Below, one piece after another: positions 40,601 through 54,257 of a stretch of DNA of 64,000 bases (the stretch's first letter is position 1; every line of letters begins with the position of its first letter). The translations under genes were made by a program, and so were the position numbers. The notes beneath the pieces are model-generated. The model was given only the letters and a program-made list of their open reading frames with translations, was not told the origin of the DNA and did not search any database. This stretch comes from Aquila chrysaetos chrysaetos. Lineage: Eukaryota > Chordata > Aves > Accipitriformes > Accipitridae. The DNA is taken from the NCBI RefSeq assembly GCF_900496995.4, contig NC_044005.1:23689363-23753362 (forward strand), written 5' to 3'.

Positions 40601-43600
40601 CTGAGCAGATTAGTTGAATAATTGATGCAGGTTTTACATATTTGTAATCAGCTGTTCAAATTTAGGAGTGTAAGCGTCCACCTAGTCATTGCTATCTACA
40701 TAAATCCTTACTCCTCTCCAGCCCATGAGCACTATGGGTCTATTTGGTCTATGATCACAATCGTTGAACAGCCCTTATCTTCTGACTGTTCAACTGTTCG
40801 TCTTTGCAAAACCACGATAAGCCCATGGTTTGACAATGGTAGTGCATAGTGATTGCTTCAGGAGACCTCAGCAATGTCACACTTATATTTTCAGAAATTA
40901 GAAGCTACTTTAAACATTCTTACCCACAGTCTCATGATTAGCTTGTGAAATTTCCTTATCAGACAAAAAACAAGAAAAAAATAAACTCCTACCATGACTG
41001 GGATTACTAAAGAAAAAAAGAGGAAAAAAAAGAGGGTAGAAAAAGTAATTTTCTTGATACCACTCTTCAAAGAAACGCTGCAACTGACATATTTCAATTA
41101 TACTAAAAAGTTGTATGATCACTGTGGTGTGTAGGTAGCTTTACTCAAACTAAGAGAAGGAAAGGGAAAGAGAAAGAATGTCAAGTACTGCCCATGCATA
41201 TATTTTCCAAGGAGAGAAAGATGCATGCTGGTGGTAAACTTAATAGCATGTGAATGGAAGTGAGGCAGTGGCACAGCGCCAGACTGTTTTGTTTTATTTG
41301 TGAAAGCACTGAACACTGATATATGAGATCACTTACTAGAGGAGCTGGGAAAGCAATTCACAATAAACAGTTTAGTCTCCAAATGTAGCTCTTTCACTAT
41401 TCAAACTGTCCACAAAGACCATGCCATTTTTATAGATATTTGCTGTTTGTAATTATCCAGACAAGTATTTGCTTCTAGTCCACATCAGTTCAAGTGCTGG
41501 CTTCAGTATTCAGAGTTCACAATGATAGCACTGTAAGTGCTCAGGCAAGTCAGCTGGTGGTGCTTCTACTGCTTCTGCTTAGCAGCATAAGCCAAACTCC
41601 TTTATGCAGAACTACAAACTTCTGAAAGCTCCGTCTTGGCATCTACAGGCCTGGGGTTATCTCTCCCCAAACCTTAGCATAAAAACCCCTGCTCTTTCTG
41701 TACACTTCACAACTGATGTGAAGAACATGTCACCAAAGGATTTTACTGTACAGTTAGTCAACAATTTTTTACTCATTTCTCCAGCTTTCCTCTACAGCAC
41801 ACAGGGAGAAAAGGAATTTAGTAGACTGTCTGAGAGATAGGACAGGTAGAATTAGTCCTTTTTGTCATATCTGCTTCGTCCCTTTCCTCTACCCTTTGAA
41901 ATTCAATTTCTTGTTTGCTGAGATAGCATCTCAGAAAAGCTTAACCAGAATACACATAAAACATTTCTTCTCTAAATCTGAGATTTACCTTTTCAGAAGG
42001 CAGGTGTAAGTGCAAGAGAATCATATAGCTACTTTTCTAAATGTAATTTGATTTAAGACCTTATACAGCTCCCAGGATTATGGCATGGTGACATCATGTA
42101 TGAGGCAGGTAATTTGATGTACATTCACTGTAGTTCACATGCATACTGTTTATTCATATTAAGCTCAGCTGTTGAAGTACTTATGTTTCAAAAAATAAAA
42201 CCATTGGGGGTTATGCCCTGGGATTTTACGAAACTGATGGAAAAGAAATGGAGAAATACTAAGATTTTTTTTTTCCAGTTCCCAGTCACATGAGGTCAGT
42301 TTCATCGATTCTTAATGAAGCCAATGGGTCATGAAAGAGCTTGGCATTTTCCTCTGCAACCTCAGAGACTCACACTGAACCAACACAATTGCCTCTTCCA
42401 GAAGCAGGCTGCTAAATTTCTGGAAGCAAGTGTACTCTGTAGACTTGTTTGTTTCCCAAAGGCACACTTGCCTAAGTAGGGAGAGGAGAATCATGTGAAA
42501 CAATAGAAAACTGACAGAAACTGAAAATAAATTTGCTAAGACTCTTGTTCCAAGCCTGCAGATCAGCTAGAACCTAGCATTTTTTACTAGAGTGGTTACT
42601 AAAAAGAGTAGGCAGTTACGTGTTTTCAAAGTGTTGAACAAAATAATTCATGTTGGCTTTAACACTGATATCTGTGGTAAACTACCACATGCACTTGGAG
42701 CTCAGCAAGACTAGCTTAATCTGTCAGGAAGTAGCAGAAATTTACCCACATTAGGCTCCATGCTGCTGCACTAGAACAACCACAGTACTGGAGCCAGCTA
42801 GTTTGGTAGCTCTATACTAGGCAGTAGACATACCTTGGCCTTCATTAATTCAAATAAGTGAGTTCATACTACTGGTGTTGGCATGACTCAAGGCACTTTT
42901 CTGTCAGATTGACAAGTAAAAGGAGAAGCAATGCATAGGTGATACAAAGGGCTTTGGACATTCTTTTCAGTAAGATGAATGTTGCAATTCTGCAGAATAT
43001 TGAAAAAACTACAAAGAGATTCTTGAAAAGTGCTCCATCTGACATTCTTGTGCTTGTAATTCTCTCATCTGACAATTTAAAAAAAAAAAATCACTTTCTG
43101 CATCCCATTCTATGGAAAAATGGGGATGATGATTGCTTATTTTGGCACGGAGAATAGGACCAGTGTCCCATATTGTATGTGCAGGAAAAATGCAGAAAGG
43201 GAGAGGAAACCTGTCTGTGCAATTACATTTTGCAATCATGTCACAAAGCACTCATACATGCCAACATGTTGCTAGTTCATGTGTCCTCCTTAACTTGTCA
43301 GTTCATGTTAAAAGAATCTATTATGTATTATTACATTTTATATTACAGGAAAATAACTTATCTGTGATGTGATATGATATGATCTGATGGAAAACTGCTA
43401 ATAGGGAGTGACTCAAAGAACCACACAAAGCTGACCTGAAAATAATAATGAAAAGCTTCTCAATATTCTCATCTGGACTGGAGAAGTAGCACAAAAAACA
43501 GATTCTGTTTAGCTGTATTTCTAGATCAGACCTACCTGAATCCAGAAGTTAAGTAACACTAAGTCATGATTCCAGTAAGCATCCTTAAATTCAGACCCAG

Positions 43601-46600
43601 TACAGGGCACAGCACATACATAAGCCACTAGAGTGCTAAATGTATACATTCAAAACCAGTAACATGCAAGCCACGTTTCCGACTTGATTCAAAAAATCAT
43701 GCAAATCACTGAGCGCACTAGAATTTGGGGTTTTTTTTTCCTAGAATGAGTCCCAATGGAAACACATCCCTTTTCCATCAAGATTGTGATTCTCTGGGAT
43801 AATACAATTCTGCATATAGTAAAAACCAGTGTTAGATACAATGTTCCTTAATAAAACTGGATATCCTGTGCAAATCAGACTGCTTCATAATGCCATACTT
43901 CTCTGCTTTCTGTAAGACACATAAAACTAAAGATACAAAGTAGAAAACAAGGTCTAAACATTGTTCAAATTGTAGATGTGGAAACAGAAAAGAAAGGTTT
44001 GCTGCAATTTGGCATTGGAGAATAGACAAGACATCAAGTAGTAGAAGATTAAAAGAAGACATCTAGAAGAGTTCAAGAAGGAATGTGCTATGTCAGAACT
44101 AGAAGGTTATCAGTCATCAGACACGATGGATCCTCTGAACAGGGAAAAAAAAAAAATCAGAGCGCACTGTACTCTGTACTTGCTTCTGATCTAAGAAAGA
44201 TCTTCCTCATAATGGGCTGCTTCTCATAAAATCTGACCCAGTAAAGCATTCACCACACTTTGTTTTTGCGTACAAGTGATGCCATGCATTTCCAGAAGAC
44301 AATTCACATGGCATAAGAGTTCACAGAGTACAAAGTTTGCTTTAGAAGATCAAAATAATTAAGTTCTTGCAGGATGAAACCCCCTGCATTAATCCTGTAT
44401 TAATACCAGCTATCTGAATGAGAAGGCTATCAATTTCTGTTAAATGTTCAGTCCTCCTCTACCCTGCTATCAGCTAGAAAGATGTTTTTTCATATTAACA
44501 TTTTATCATCTGTTCAGGGAAGTTAAGAAAATTATTGTTGGCAATATATACACAGTTAAGGAAAACAACAAAACTGTGGTTGTAGATAATTACAAATACA
44601 GTTAGGCTGACCTAAGACTCATTTTGCATAGGTCTCTAAACCAAATTATACCAAATGACTAAATTATCCTGCGCTTGATTCAAACCAGTGACCTCTAATT
44701 AAAAGGTACTATATCCCATTACTAAGCCTCCAAGGCACATGCTTTCATTGGCACAACGCTAATTGTCACAGTGCTTTCTAACTTGATGCTTTCTGTCCTG
44801 GAAACTCTGTCTCACTAGTTTATTCTCAAACTAAGATTTTTAGCAGCCCTAACAGAAATGAGTCTGTTACTTGTAATTCACATAAACAATATTCTACTTT
44901 ACAAAGTCAGATGTCTGTTATTTCTTTTTTTCTTAGCCAAAAGTACAAATAAAGACATCAGCATGAGGGGAAAAAAAAATGTTTGACAGCAACACCTGCT
45001 TTTCTAAAGCTATAAAGAGATTTTTAATGCATGAGAGGTTTTATAATAATTATATTTCTATGAGATTACTCAAGGATCACAAGTCTCTTTCAAATGTATT
45101 CATATTAATCTAATTAATATTTCTATTTTACAGATGGGGAGATTGACTGACATTTTCAAATTAGGTGTCCTATAGTCAGATGACTATATTCACATCAAGA
45201 ACTGAAAGTACTCAAGATCTTTGAATGTCAAGACAATTTTTTAGGAACCTATCCACAGACTAGGCTAAGAATTATAGGAGCCCACTTTTGGAAATTGTGG
45301 TCTATATGACTAGACCATGGATATCATAGGAACCTGTGTGGCTAAATACCTTATTCTAACTACCACTGTTGCTAATCTTGGACTAAGTATCTGTTGGGTT
45401 TTTATGTATCTACATATGTACACCCACAAGAGAAGAATGGAACAAACAGGTCATTTTGCTATTTCCTGTGAATTATATAAACTAGGTAGGAGTAGCAGGT
45501 TTATGACACCCTAATTGTGTACCACTTAACGCAATGCTCCTGCTACGCATGCAGCTCTGCCCTTGCTTTAAGCTACTTGTAAGTAGTAATGGCATTCTAC
45601 TCATCAGGAAGACTTTAGGAAGAAATGGGCATCCGTTGAATAGTTTGACCAGTGTCGGATTATGCAGCTAATAGGTTCTTGGTCTGCAAGTCAGACTGAA
45701 AGGAAGGCTAGAGGCTTCTGATCTAAAGAGGCTGCCCATTAACTCATTATACTGGGCCTTGAAATATAGCTGTTATACATACAGGTTAGCTAGTCAGACC
45801 ATAGAACAAAAGCCACTCTCAGTTCAAGCATGAAGTCAAGGCTCAGCTCGTTAACTTCATACTAACTAAAAAACAAATCCTGGAGCTGAGTTGTTTCTCC
45901 ACAAACCTTGGGGAAGTTTGAGTTTAAAGCAGGGAATCAGCAGACTACACTATTTTTCAGTCACAAACTCTCAGCATGGTAGAGAAAACAAACTCAAGTG
46001 GCTCTAGTCCATTAGATCCAGAAAAGCGTAGGATATGTTTGTAAAGCAGCAGTTGCAGCCATTTAATTATACAGTCCTAAATATTTAGGGCTGTTTCCAA
46101 TCCCATTTCGCTTTTTAAAAAATGTATTATCATAATACTCATGCCCAAAGAAACTCCAATCTTTGACCTGCTCCGCCTCCTGAGACATGTAATATAAGAG
46201 AAGATATCAATCAGTATCTCTACCTTACTGTTCCACAAAATAAAATACCCTAGAAAATACATATAAAATAACAGTACTATCTTGAGATCAAATTTTATTT
46301 ATTCTCTTTAAAGTCACAGTATCTTTTGCTAACCTTCTCTTTCTCTTTAGAGAAAGAATAAAAAATAACATAAAACATCCACATATGCAACAGTCCACAA
46401 GTATCTGCATGATGTACATTATGTATATAGTCTCTATAAAACTGTAACATTTTGTTGTATTATTCTCTCCCTGTTTGTACAGTTTAGAATCCAACATTTT
46501 TGCATGCTGAAGTAGTAAAGAATTATATAGTTACACATGCTAATCAGTTGTACCTTTCATTGCTCATCCATCCACTTACTGGTGCAAGAAACTCTGAAGG

Positions 46601-47988
46601 AATCCTTCCCCATGAAAGGGGGAACTGATCACCTAAATTATATGGTGCTTTCTTCCCATCCTCAGTCTTTCCTCTAAAACACCTATCAGCAAAATCTCAG
46701 TAATCCAAAATTCCACTGCAAGTATGACACGCAAGCTGAAATCAGACACTGCTGCAACAGGTGGTGCTAGGTTGCTACGTGTAGAATCAGTTCTTTGCAA
46801 CATCTGAACTGAACACATACTAGAGCTGTATGGAAAAAAATAGCCAACAAGTGTTCATACAGTTCACTTAATTTGAAGCTCCATACTATGTTTTTCATGT
46901 GCAAAAGAGCAGCACATACAGGCCTTTCAGTGTAGATAGATTCTTTTAAAGAAAAAAAAACCTAGCAAGTTTTCTTCAGCAGGTACAGTATGCATTAGAT
47001 GCTGATCCATTTCTGCCTTCACAATATGCCGGTTCACTTCATAAGGAAATAAACAACTAGGAACAAAGAGATAAAAAATGAGATAAAAATGAACACTAAT
47101 CATTACAAAACTCACATTGGATGAACTCGTAACATCAAGCTGCAGCTACATCTCCAGCAATCGTGAAAGACCAGTTTTAAATTAGACAGCAAGCTTTAGC
47201 AACAGTTAGTCTGGAATGTGTTATATAAAAATTACATATTCATCTGTTTTTCAGTCCCAAGTCAGAAAAGCACGCTTTTTCAAAATAAAATTGTTTTGAG
47301 ACATAAGTTGCTCAGAATTCAAAAGTGAAAACAAAGTTAGCACAGGAAGCTGGTCCCATCTGGATTAAAAAAAAAAGTCAAAGTAAAGAAAAAGTGTACA
47401 ACCATAAAGCATAAACTGTTCCTCTTGTCTTTGATACAAATACTCCCCAGTCCCAGAAGTGAAATAAAGACACTTCAAACATGTTTAGAGATTGAAATGT
47501 CTAAGTCTCTGAATGACACTTGTCTTCATTATGAAGAAAGCAGCTATCATTCCACAACTTGGTCAGGCAGATCATGCACAATGATGCTACGCATTATTTA
47601 CTGTATTGAAGTCAATTTTGCCCCGCATTTGTTTTCTTTGTGTTTACCTAGAGATTTAAATAGCCTTATTATTGAAATATCTGAATATCGCTCCACAAGC
47701 AAGTTGTTGTTCATTAAAGAAGGGGTGCATTACTACCAGCATTTTTCACAGTTGAGCAATGAAAGTCTTGAGAGATTAAGGCAAGACTTCTCAAAGAGTG
47801 GGCTCTGAACCAGAAAGGCTTTGCCTGTTATTTTGGGGGATACTAAGCAGCAGTACCCTTGCTGAAGCTCACAGTACTCTGCAATCTCTAACAGGAGTAG
47901 TGCTCAAGGTCTTTTAAGGCACTCAAAACGAGATCCACTTGGTAAGTATACCCGACAATAGAAACCCCGCAAAAAAGGCTACATTTTC
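37691..47988. other. Unique non-coding DNA
   Basis: About 10 kb with no supportable gene. Weak MIR-like matches lie at about 43090-43140 (plus) and 45115-45160 (minus, TATTTTACAGATGGGGAGAT). A frame of 127 codons at 47425-47808 has no recognisable domain. Confidence 0.45.
45115..45160 (-). repeat. MIR-like fragment
   Basis: CTATTTTACAGATGGGGAGA then TTGACTGACA follows the MIR reverse complement (CCATTTTACAGATGGGGAAA then CTGAGGCACA). Short and old. Confidence 0.45.
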
Positions 47989-47989
47989 A

Positions 47990-48275
47990 GAATTTTAGGT
48001 GAGGTTAACTGCAGAGCCCTTCCTCTCTCTCCAGCAACTGCCGGATGCCGCCAGTCACGCGAACGCTCGTCCAGCCACGGCCAAGGGGCCCTCACCCAGC
48101 CTGCGCCCCCCGCCCCCCAGGCACCGCCAGGCCGCTCAACGCAAGCGCGGCAGCGCCACCTAGCGGCTGACGGCCGCTTCCGACTGCTCCGAGCGGGGCA
48201 AGGGACGACTCCACCCTTCACGGGCAGCTACGCGGGAGCGGCGGCGGCGGGGGGGGGGGGCGCGGAATCGCTACT
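47990..48275. promoter_or_regulatory. Isolated CpG-rich block
   Basis: About 280 bp of CpG-dense sequence stands in AT-rich DNA, ending in GCGGCGGCGG followed by a run of G. It carries a strong CTCF-like motif. No TATA or CCAAT box and no convincing first exon was seen on either strand. It could be a small CpG-island promoter of a non-coding transcript or an insulator. Confidence 0.5.
48151..48167 (-). promoter_or_regulatory. Strong CTCF-like motif
   Basis: The reverse complement of 48151-48166 is CCGCTAGGTGGCGCTG, which fits the CTCF core CCASYAGRKGGCRS with one difference (G for A at position three). It lies in a CpG-rich block, 520 bp before the LTR cluster begins. Confidence 0.55.
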
Positions 48276-48686
48276 GCAGATAAATATAATAGAAAGCACC
48301 TTCAAATCCTACTTGCGGTGTCCAACTTTCACAGCTGGCATAAGCTTTGAGGTATCTGGAACCGGGTATTCTAGGTTAGTACCTGACAGGAAACTTCAGT
48401 GAGAACCTCATTAGAGAGGACCCCCCTATAATTCAGGACAAACCCAATTTACACCCCAAGCGAATTTCTTTTAAGATCTTACTTCAATGTTTAGAACAGG
48501 CACTGCTGAGGAAAGATGCCCATTTACTGATCTTAAAGTGGCATGTATGGCAGAAGCAGTAGTAAAGCCAGCTTTCTGCTGAAGGGATAATCACTCTTAA
48601 ACCTAAACTGTAATGCTCCTCCCACACAACAAATGGATAGTTGGATCTCTAATCTCATCAGTTTATAGCTGAGCGTACTGAAGTTT

Positions 48687-49306
48687 TTTACTGGGTTTGT
48701 GTGGCGGGCTTTTGGTAGCAGGGGAGGGGCCGCAGGGGTGGCTCCTGTGAGAAGCTGCCAGAAGCTTCCCCGGCTCCAGGTCAGACCCGTCTCTGGCCAA
48801 GGCCGAGCCCATCAGCAATGGTGGTAGCGCCTCTGGGAGAACAGATTTAAGAAGGGGAACCTGCAGCAGAGAGGGGAGGGGGATGTGAGAGGAACCCCTC
48901 TGCAGACACCGAGGTCAGTGAAGAAGGAGGGGATGCCCCTGCAGCCCATGGTGAGACGGCAGGCTGTCCCCCCCAGCCCATGGAGGGGAGCGGGGGAGCA
49001 GATGCCCACCTGCAGCCTGGGGAGGAGCCCACGCTGGAGCAGGGGGATGCCCCCCAAGATGGCCGTGACTCCATGGGAAAGCCCGCGCTGGAGCAGTGTG
49101 TGCCTCAAGGACTGCAGCCCGCGGAAAGGATCCACGCTGGAGCAGCTTGTGAAGAGCTGCAGCCCGTGGGAAGGACTCAGTTGGAGAAGTTCGTGGAGGA
49201 CTGTCTCCTGTGGCAGAGACCCCACACTGGAGTAGCGGAAGAGTGATGAGTGAAGGAGCTAGCAACCGCATGGTGCTTTGTTGCCAGCTGGGCTTAAACC
49301 ACAACA
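48687..49306 (+). mobile_element. Solo LTR (head type 1, tail type alpha), 620 bp
   Basis: The element is bounded by a perfect 5-bp target duplication AGTTT (48682-48686 and 49307-49311). It ends in GGCTTAAACCACAACA. Its first base pair is TT where the related LTR at 52031 has TG, a single change. The U3-like part contains imperfect tandem units of about 45 bp with the core CTGGAGCAG. Relative to the LTR at 52031 it lacks about 350 bp between the repeat array and the tail, so the poly(A) region is gone. The 116- to 140-codon frames across it come from the repeat length being a multiple of three and from high GC, and I do not call them genes. Confidence 0.85.
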
Positions 49307-52030
49307 AGTTTGTAGCATGAACATTGAGCTCCATCAAAACTGTTTATGCGCTATGGGTTACAGAGCAGCTTAGCAGACAAAAAAACAAGTTCATGACAGA
49401 AGTAAGCTGATCACCAATGCAACTGTCCTGAGGGAACGTTACCGAGTCAGAAAAGACTGATACACCAAACATTTAAAACCCACAATCACACCAGAGAAAA
49501 AAATATCTGAAGTGCAAATTGTACTCCTTCCCACTGTGAGAATCATTTGTCTATTCACGGTGTGAACTGATGGATGCTTGCCCTGCTGAATCTGTAGGCA
49601 AGCTCAAACTCCTGGAGCAAGAGATGAATAACCCGTCTTAAATCATCTCTGACTGGCGATACCTTAACCTGAGCACCGTAACTCTAAAGCTATTTGTGAC
49701 ACCTATATGTCCTTTAACAAGGCCCAAATTTTTATGAGGTGGCACCAATAAGCAAAATTAATTTCAATTTATTTCCCCACTCTTACAGACATAGCATCTA
49801 ACTCCATTTTTGAAAACCAGAAATATAAGCCACTTACAACCCAAAAGCTGTGTAACCATATTAGAACAACCTCACTAAAGGCCATGCTTATGAAGCTGAA
49901 AAACAATGTTATAATGGTACAGTTATGTGACTTCCAGGTCTCAGTTGGCTTTAATTTGTCTCCTTAGAACATGCTGAATATACAAAATGAGCCTGATTCA
50001 CTAAAGCAATTCTCTGTCTTGGTCAAAAGTAACATGATTGTTACAGAAATTGTGACCCATTAAAATGAACCAGAAACATATACACATTAATGTTGTCACT
50101 CATTTGCTTGGTAGGGGATACACTTGTGATTCTCCAGTAGGCAAAAGCATCTGTGCATTATTTACCTTATTCAAACACCAATGGAAGTCCATAAAATGAA
50201 AAGGAAATTAATGTTTTCCTACTTTATCCAGAGATTCTGGATTTCTTCACTGAGGCATGAATTTGTAAATTCTCCAGATTATGTGGGGTGGCAGACAGGG
50301 CACTTAGCCTTAATGAGCTAACAAATACCTTAGAATGATCTGCTCTGTGCCTAATAATACTTTTTTTTACACCAAGATGTAGCAAGACCTACATTAGAAT
50401 ATATTAGAGTAAGAAAAAAATCCCTGCAGAATGCAGGGGATATCCTGAGCACAAGAGATCCTTCTGAACTTCATCAGGCAATTGGCAGTTGCAAGAACTG
50501 TTACTGATAACAGAGGAAGATTAGTTCCACTTCTTCCAATTAAATATGCTTTGCCAGTTAAGGTCACATACATCTTCTGTAAGAATATGCAGGACATCAC
50601 TATTCCCCAGTCTTAGTAATCTGGCAACTTTTATTGCCTTCACTAGCAAAAAAAGTATAAATAGTATCAGAAACATAAGCCAGAGAATTTGGCTCAAACT
50701 TTCCTTTCTCTTTTTCACCAGAAGTTCAGATTCAGGATTCTAGCTCATTCCTAAATATCAGAATCTGACGAGATTAATTGTGTATCACAAATCTGCAGCT
50801 GCTGGAGACCTCTGACATGAGCATCCTGGTTTGGTTTGTTTTTGGGTTTTTTTTGAAGTTTCTAACCACAGCAGCTGTAGAGCAAAGCTTGAAAACATTA
50901 TGCATTCCACAGGGCCAAAAAGCAAGTAGAGATTATACCACAATTACATTTTTAAAGTATCATTACTTTTAAGCTATGGTCATGCATTTTTTGCAGCTTG
51001 TCTCACCAAAAGCCAGTTTGAACATTCCATACAGTATCTGACACTCCCCCCCCACGCCCCAAAAAACCCCCAACCAAGTCTTAAGTGTGTTTATACTCCA
51101 ACGAATGCAAAACCAAAAGCATATGCACCCAGCTTTGGTTATGCTTGGGATCCACGTTATGAAAACATTACCTACTGCAATAATCTGAAATAGAACCTTT
51201 GCACTTGTGGCATGGCCCACAGCATGGATTAGCACCCACTACTATATTCTACTACTGAGTTACTCTTTCAGCTTTTATTGTTCAGGATGTAGATATAATG
51301 CTGATCCCAGCTACCATTTGCAGAGCTACTGAAGTGCTGCATGGGCACACTACTATCAACCTCAATAAATTTGCCAATTCAAAGTCATTAAGACTAATAT
51401 TTACTGAGAAATACAGTCATTATAGCACTATCCAACTATAAACAAATACAGATTACTGAAGGCCTCCATCATCCTCAGGTTTACAGTACTTAAATTCTCC
51501 TTCAGACAGTTTATACCCTACCTGTGACTACCTTCAGCCGCCCCAACCCCCAGGCCCCAACCTCCCCTAAGACATTTAGCTGTTTTATCTCTTGCTTTCA
51601 AGGATGGCATAGAAATAGTGGTGTGTGAAAATACCCCAAAATATTAATGCACTTTAGTGGGAAATCATCCCTGTAGCCAATGACAAATTTAATTTTTACT
51701 TAAATCACATTTAGAGTATCCAAGGAAACTATATGATAGGAACAAATACATAAAATAGTTACCAGAGCCCAAACTTCTTTCATTTAATATACTTATTTCC
51801 CTGCTTCCACTGCCATGATTAATTTCTATGTCATCCTAAAGGCTTGTGAGTTCGAAAAGTTCTACTCAACTACAGAAAGTTCACTTTGTAGCCAGCTGAA
51901 ATTATGGCAAGCCTCTCTTCCCTGGTCTTTCTATAACAGACTTACAAAAAGACTGCATCTTTGCTGCATGCTCTCAGTTGAACTAGCTCACCTGTTTTCA
52001 GCCTCTGATTTACTGCTGCCTCTTGGATCC
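49307..52030. other. Unique non-coding DNA between LTRs
   Basis: No gene or repeat family recognised. AT-rich with short open frames only. The target-duplication copies of the flanking LTRs lie at its two ends (AGTTT and GATCC). Confidence 0.45.
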
Positions 52031-52853
52031 TGTTTTGGGTTTGTGTGGTGGGTTTTGGCAGCGGGGTAGGGGCTACAGGGGTGGCTCCTGTGAGAAGCTG
52101 CTAGAAGTTTCCCCAGCTCCAAGTTGGACCTGCCTCTGGCCAAGGCTGAGCCCATCAGCGATGGTGGTAGCACCTCTGGGATAACAGATTTAAGAAGGGG
52201 AACCTGCAGCAGAGAGGGGAGTGGAATGTGAAACACCTCTGCAGACACCGAGGTCAGTGAAGGAGGGGGAAGAGGTGCGCCGGAGGAGGGACTCCACGGG
52301 AAAGCCCGCACTGGAGCAGTCTGCTGCTGAAGGACTACAGCCCACGGAAAGTACCCACACTGGAGCAGTTCGTGAAGAACTGCAGCCCGTGGGAAGGACT
52401 CACATTGGAGAAGTTCGTGAAGGACTTTCTCCCGTGGGAGGGACCCCACGCTGGAGCAGGGGAAGAGTGAGGAGTCCTCCCCCTGAGGAGGAAGGAGCGG
52501 CAGAGACAATGTGTGACAAACTGACCGCAACCCCCATTCCCTGTCCCCCTGTGCCGCTGAGGGGGGAGGAGGTAGAGAAATTGGGAGTGGACTTGAGCCT
52601 GGGAAGGAGGGAGGAATGGGGGGAAGGTGTTTTAAGATTTTGTTTCACTTCCCACTATCCTTCTTTTGATTTGATTGGTAGTAAATTAAATTGATTTTGT
52701 TTTTTCCCCAAGTTGAGTCTGGTTTTTGCCCGTGACCACAATTGGTAAGTGATCCCTCCCTGTCCATGTGTTGACCCATGAGCTTTTCTTTCTATTTTCT
52801 CCTCCCCATCCTACCGGGGAGGGGCAGGAATGAGCGAGCAGCCTCATGGTGTG
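52031..52853 (+). mobile_element. LTR (head type 1), left part of composite
   Basis: Starts TGTTTTGGGTTTGTGTGGTG directly after GATCC (52026-52030). It contains about four imperfect units of 45 bp between about 52290 and 52470 with CTGGAGCAG cores, then a U/R-like region (GACCCATGAGCTTTTCTTTC at about 52773). It stops at CATGGTG, exactly where relatives continue into the roughly 30-bp tail CTTAGTTGCC...CAACA. The next base begins another LTR. The 157-codon frame 52221-52694 is a by-product of the repeats. Confidence 0.85.
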
Positions 52854-53432
52854 TCCTGGTTTCAGCTGGGATAGAGTTAATTGTCTTCCTAGTAGCTGGT
52901 ATGGTGCTATGTTTTGAGTTCAGTATGAGGAGAATGTTGATAACACTGATGTTTTCAGTTGTTGCTAAGTAGCGTTTAGTCTAAAGTCAAGGATTTTTCA
53001 GCTTCTCATGCCCAGCCAGCGAGAAACCTGGAGGGGCACAAGAAGCTGGCACAGGACACAGCCAGGGCAACTGACCCAAACTGGCCAACGGGGTATTCCA
53101 TACCATGGGACATCACGTCTAGTGTATAAACTGGGGGGAGTGGGGGCAGGGAATTGCCGCTCAGGGACTAGCTGGGAGTCGGTCGGTGGGTGGTGAGCAA
53201 TTGCACTGCGCCTCATTTGTATATTCCAATCCTTTTATTATTGCTGTTGTCATTTTATTAGTGTTATTATTACCATTATTAGTTTCTTCTTTTCTGTTCT
53301 ACTAAACTGTTCTTATCTCAACCCATGAGTTTTACTTCTTTTCCCGATTTTCTCCCCCATCCCACTGGGGGGGTGGGGAGCGAGTGAGCAGCTGCGTGGT
53401 GCTTAGTTGCCGGCTGGGCTTAAACTGCGACA
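52854..53432 (+). mobile_element. LTR (head type 2, tail type alpha), right part of composite
   Basis: A complete 579-bp LTR from TGTCCTGGTTTCAGCTGGGA to TTAAACTGCGACA. It has TATAAA at 53125-53130. It is homologous in its head to the minus-strand LTR at 24463 and in its last third to the LTR at 52031. There is no target duplication of its own. The 5 bp after it (GATCC, 53433-53437) instead match those before 52031. The two LTRs therefore share one outer duplication. Confidence 0.9.
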
Positions 53433-54257
53433 GATCCCTTGAAAAAACTAATGGCAATTAAAAAACTTTAAGTAAAGGATAGAAATAATTCCCGATTTGA
53501 CACAACTTGGATCTCATATGTCACTGTTTATTTTGACCTATTTGTCCAACTTTATGTGCACATGGCTCTACAGCATTAGAATTTTCACCTGTCAAAGAGA
53601 ATCATCTGGAACAGACTAACACACTGAGAATATATGAATATACAGAGAACCATACTGTGTAAGGTCAGCTGTTCACCAAGGTCAGTATCCTCTCCTCAGC
53701 AATGGCTTGCACAAAATGCCTAAGGAACCAAGTATCAGAAATAGAGCTTCACTTGGTCACTTCCACCTTTCTATGACCAGAGAAGTGTGTACTATTTATG
53801 GTGAAGACCAGATCCAGGTCACCAAGTTTAATCACCAACAACAGACCTGCTCTTTACAACCTTCTTCACACTTTGTCAAAAAAACTCATTGGAAAAAAAG
53901 TTTCCATTAACCTTCATTCCACACTGAGTGAAAAAGGAGTCCCTCCTCTAGTTTTAAACCTGCTCATCATTCCTTTGGGTACCTGCTGAATTCCTGTGTT
54001 AGAAATGGTGAGTAATCATTCTCTACATATCTTCTCCATACTACTTGCAATTTCATAAACCTTTAACCATTTTTTTCAACTGCCTCTTCTCAAGACAAAT
54101 AGCTCCAGTCCCTTTAGTTTCCTCTCACACTGAAGCTGGGCCATCTTTCTGAATATCCTGAGTGCCTGTGTACCTTCTATTAAGTCCTATTATATCCTTT
54201 TTAAGATATGGTGAATAGAACTGTGTGAAGATTTGGACATATATTCCCTTTTATATT
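53433..54257. other. Unique non-coding DNA between LTRs
   Basis: No gene recognised. Ends with the ATATT target-site copy of the next LTR. Confidence 0.5.

Noticed and set aside
43368..43390. ATGAT-like micro-repeat
   Set aside because: Only a few degenerate units, not distinguishable from chance.
47425..47808. 127-codon plus-strand frame
   Set aside because: No domain or coding signature. Such lengths occur by chance in a 64-kb window.
48812..49337. Long overlapping open frames (116-140 codons) across the LTR
   Set aside because: They exist on both strands and several phases of a solo LTR and arise from 45-bp repeats and high GC. No protein domain is present.
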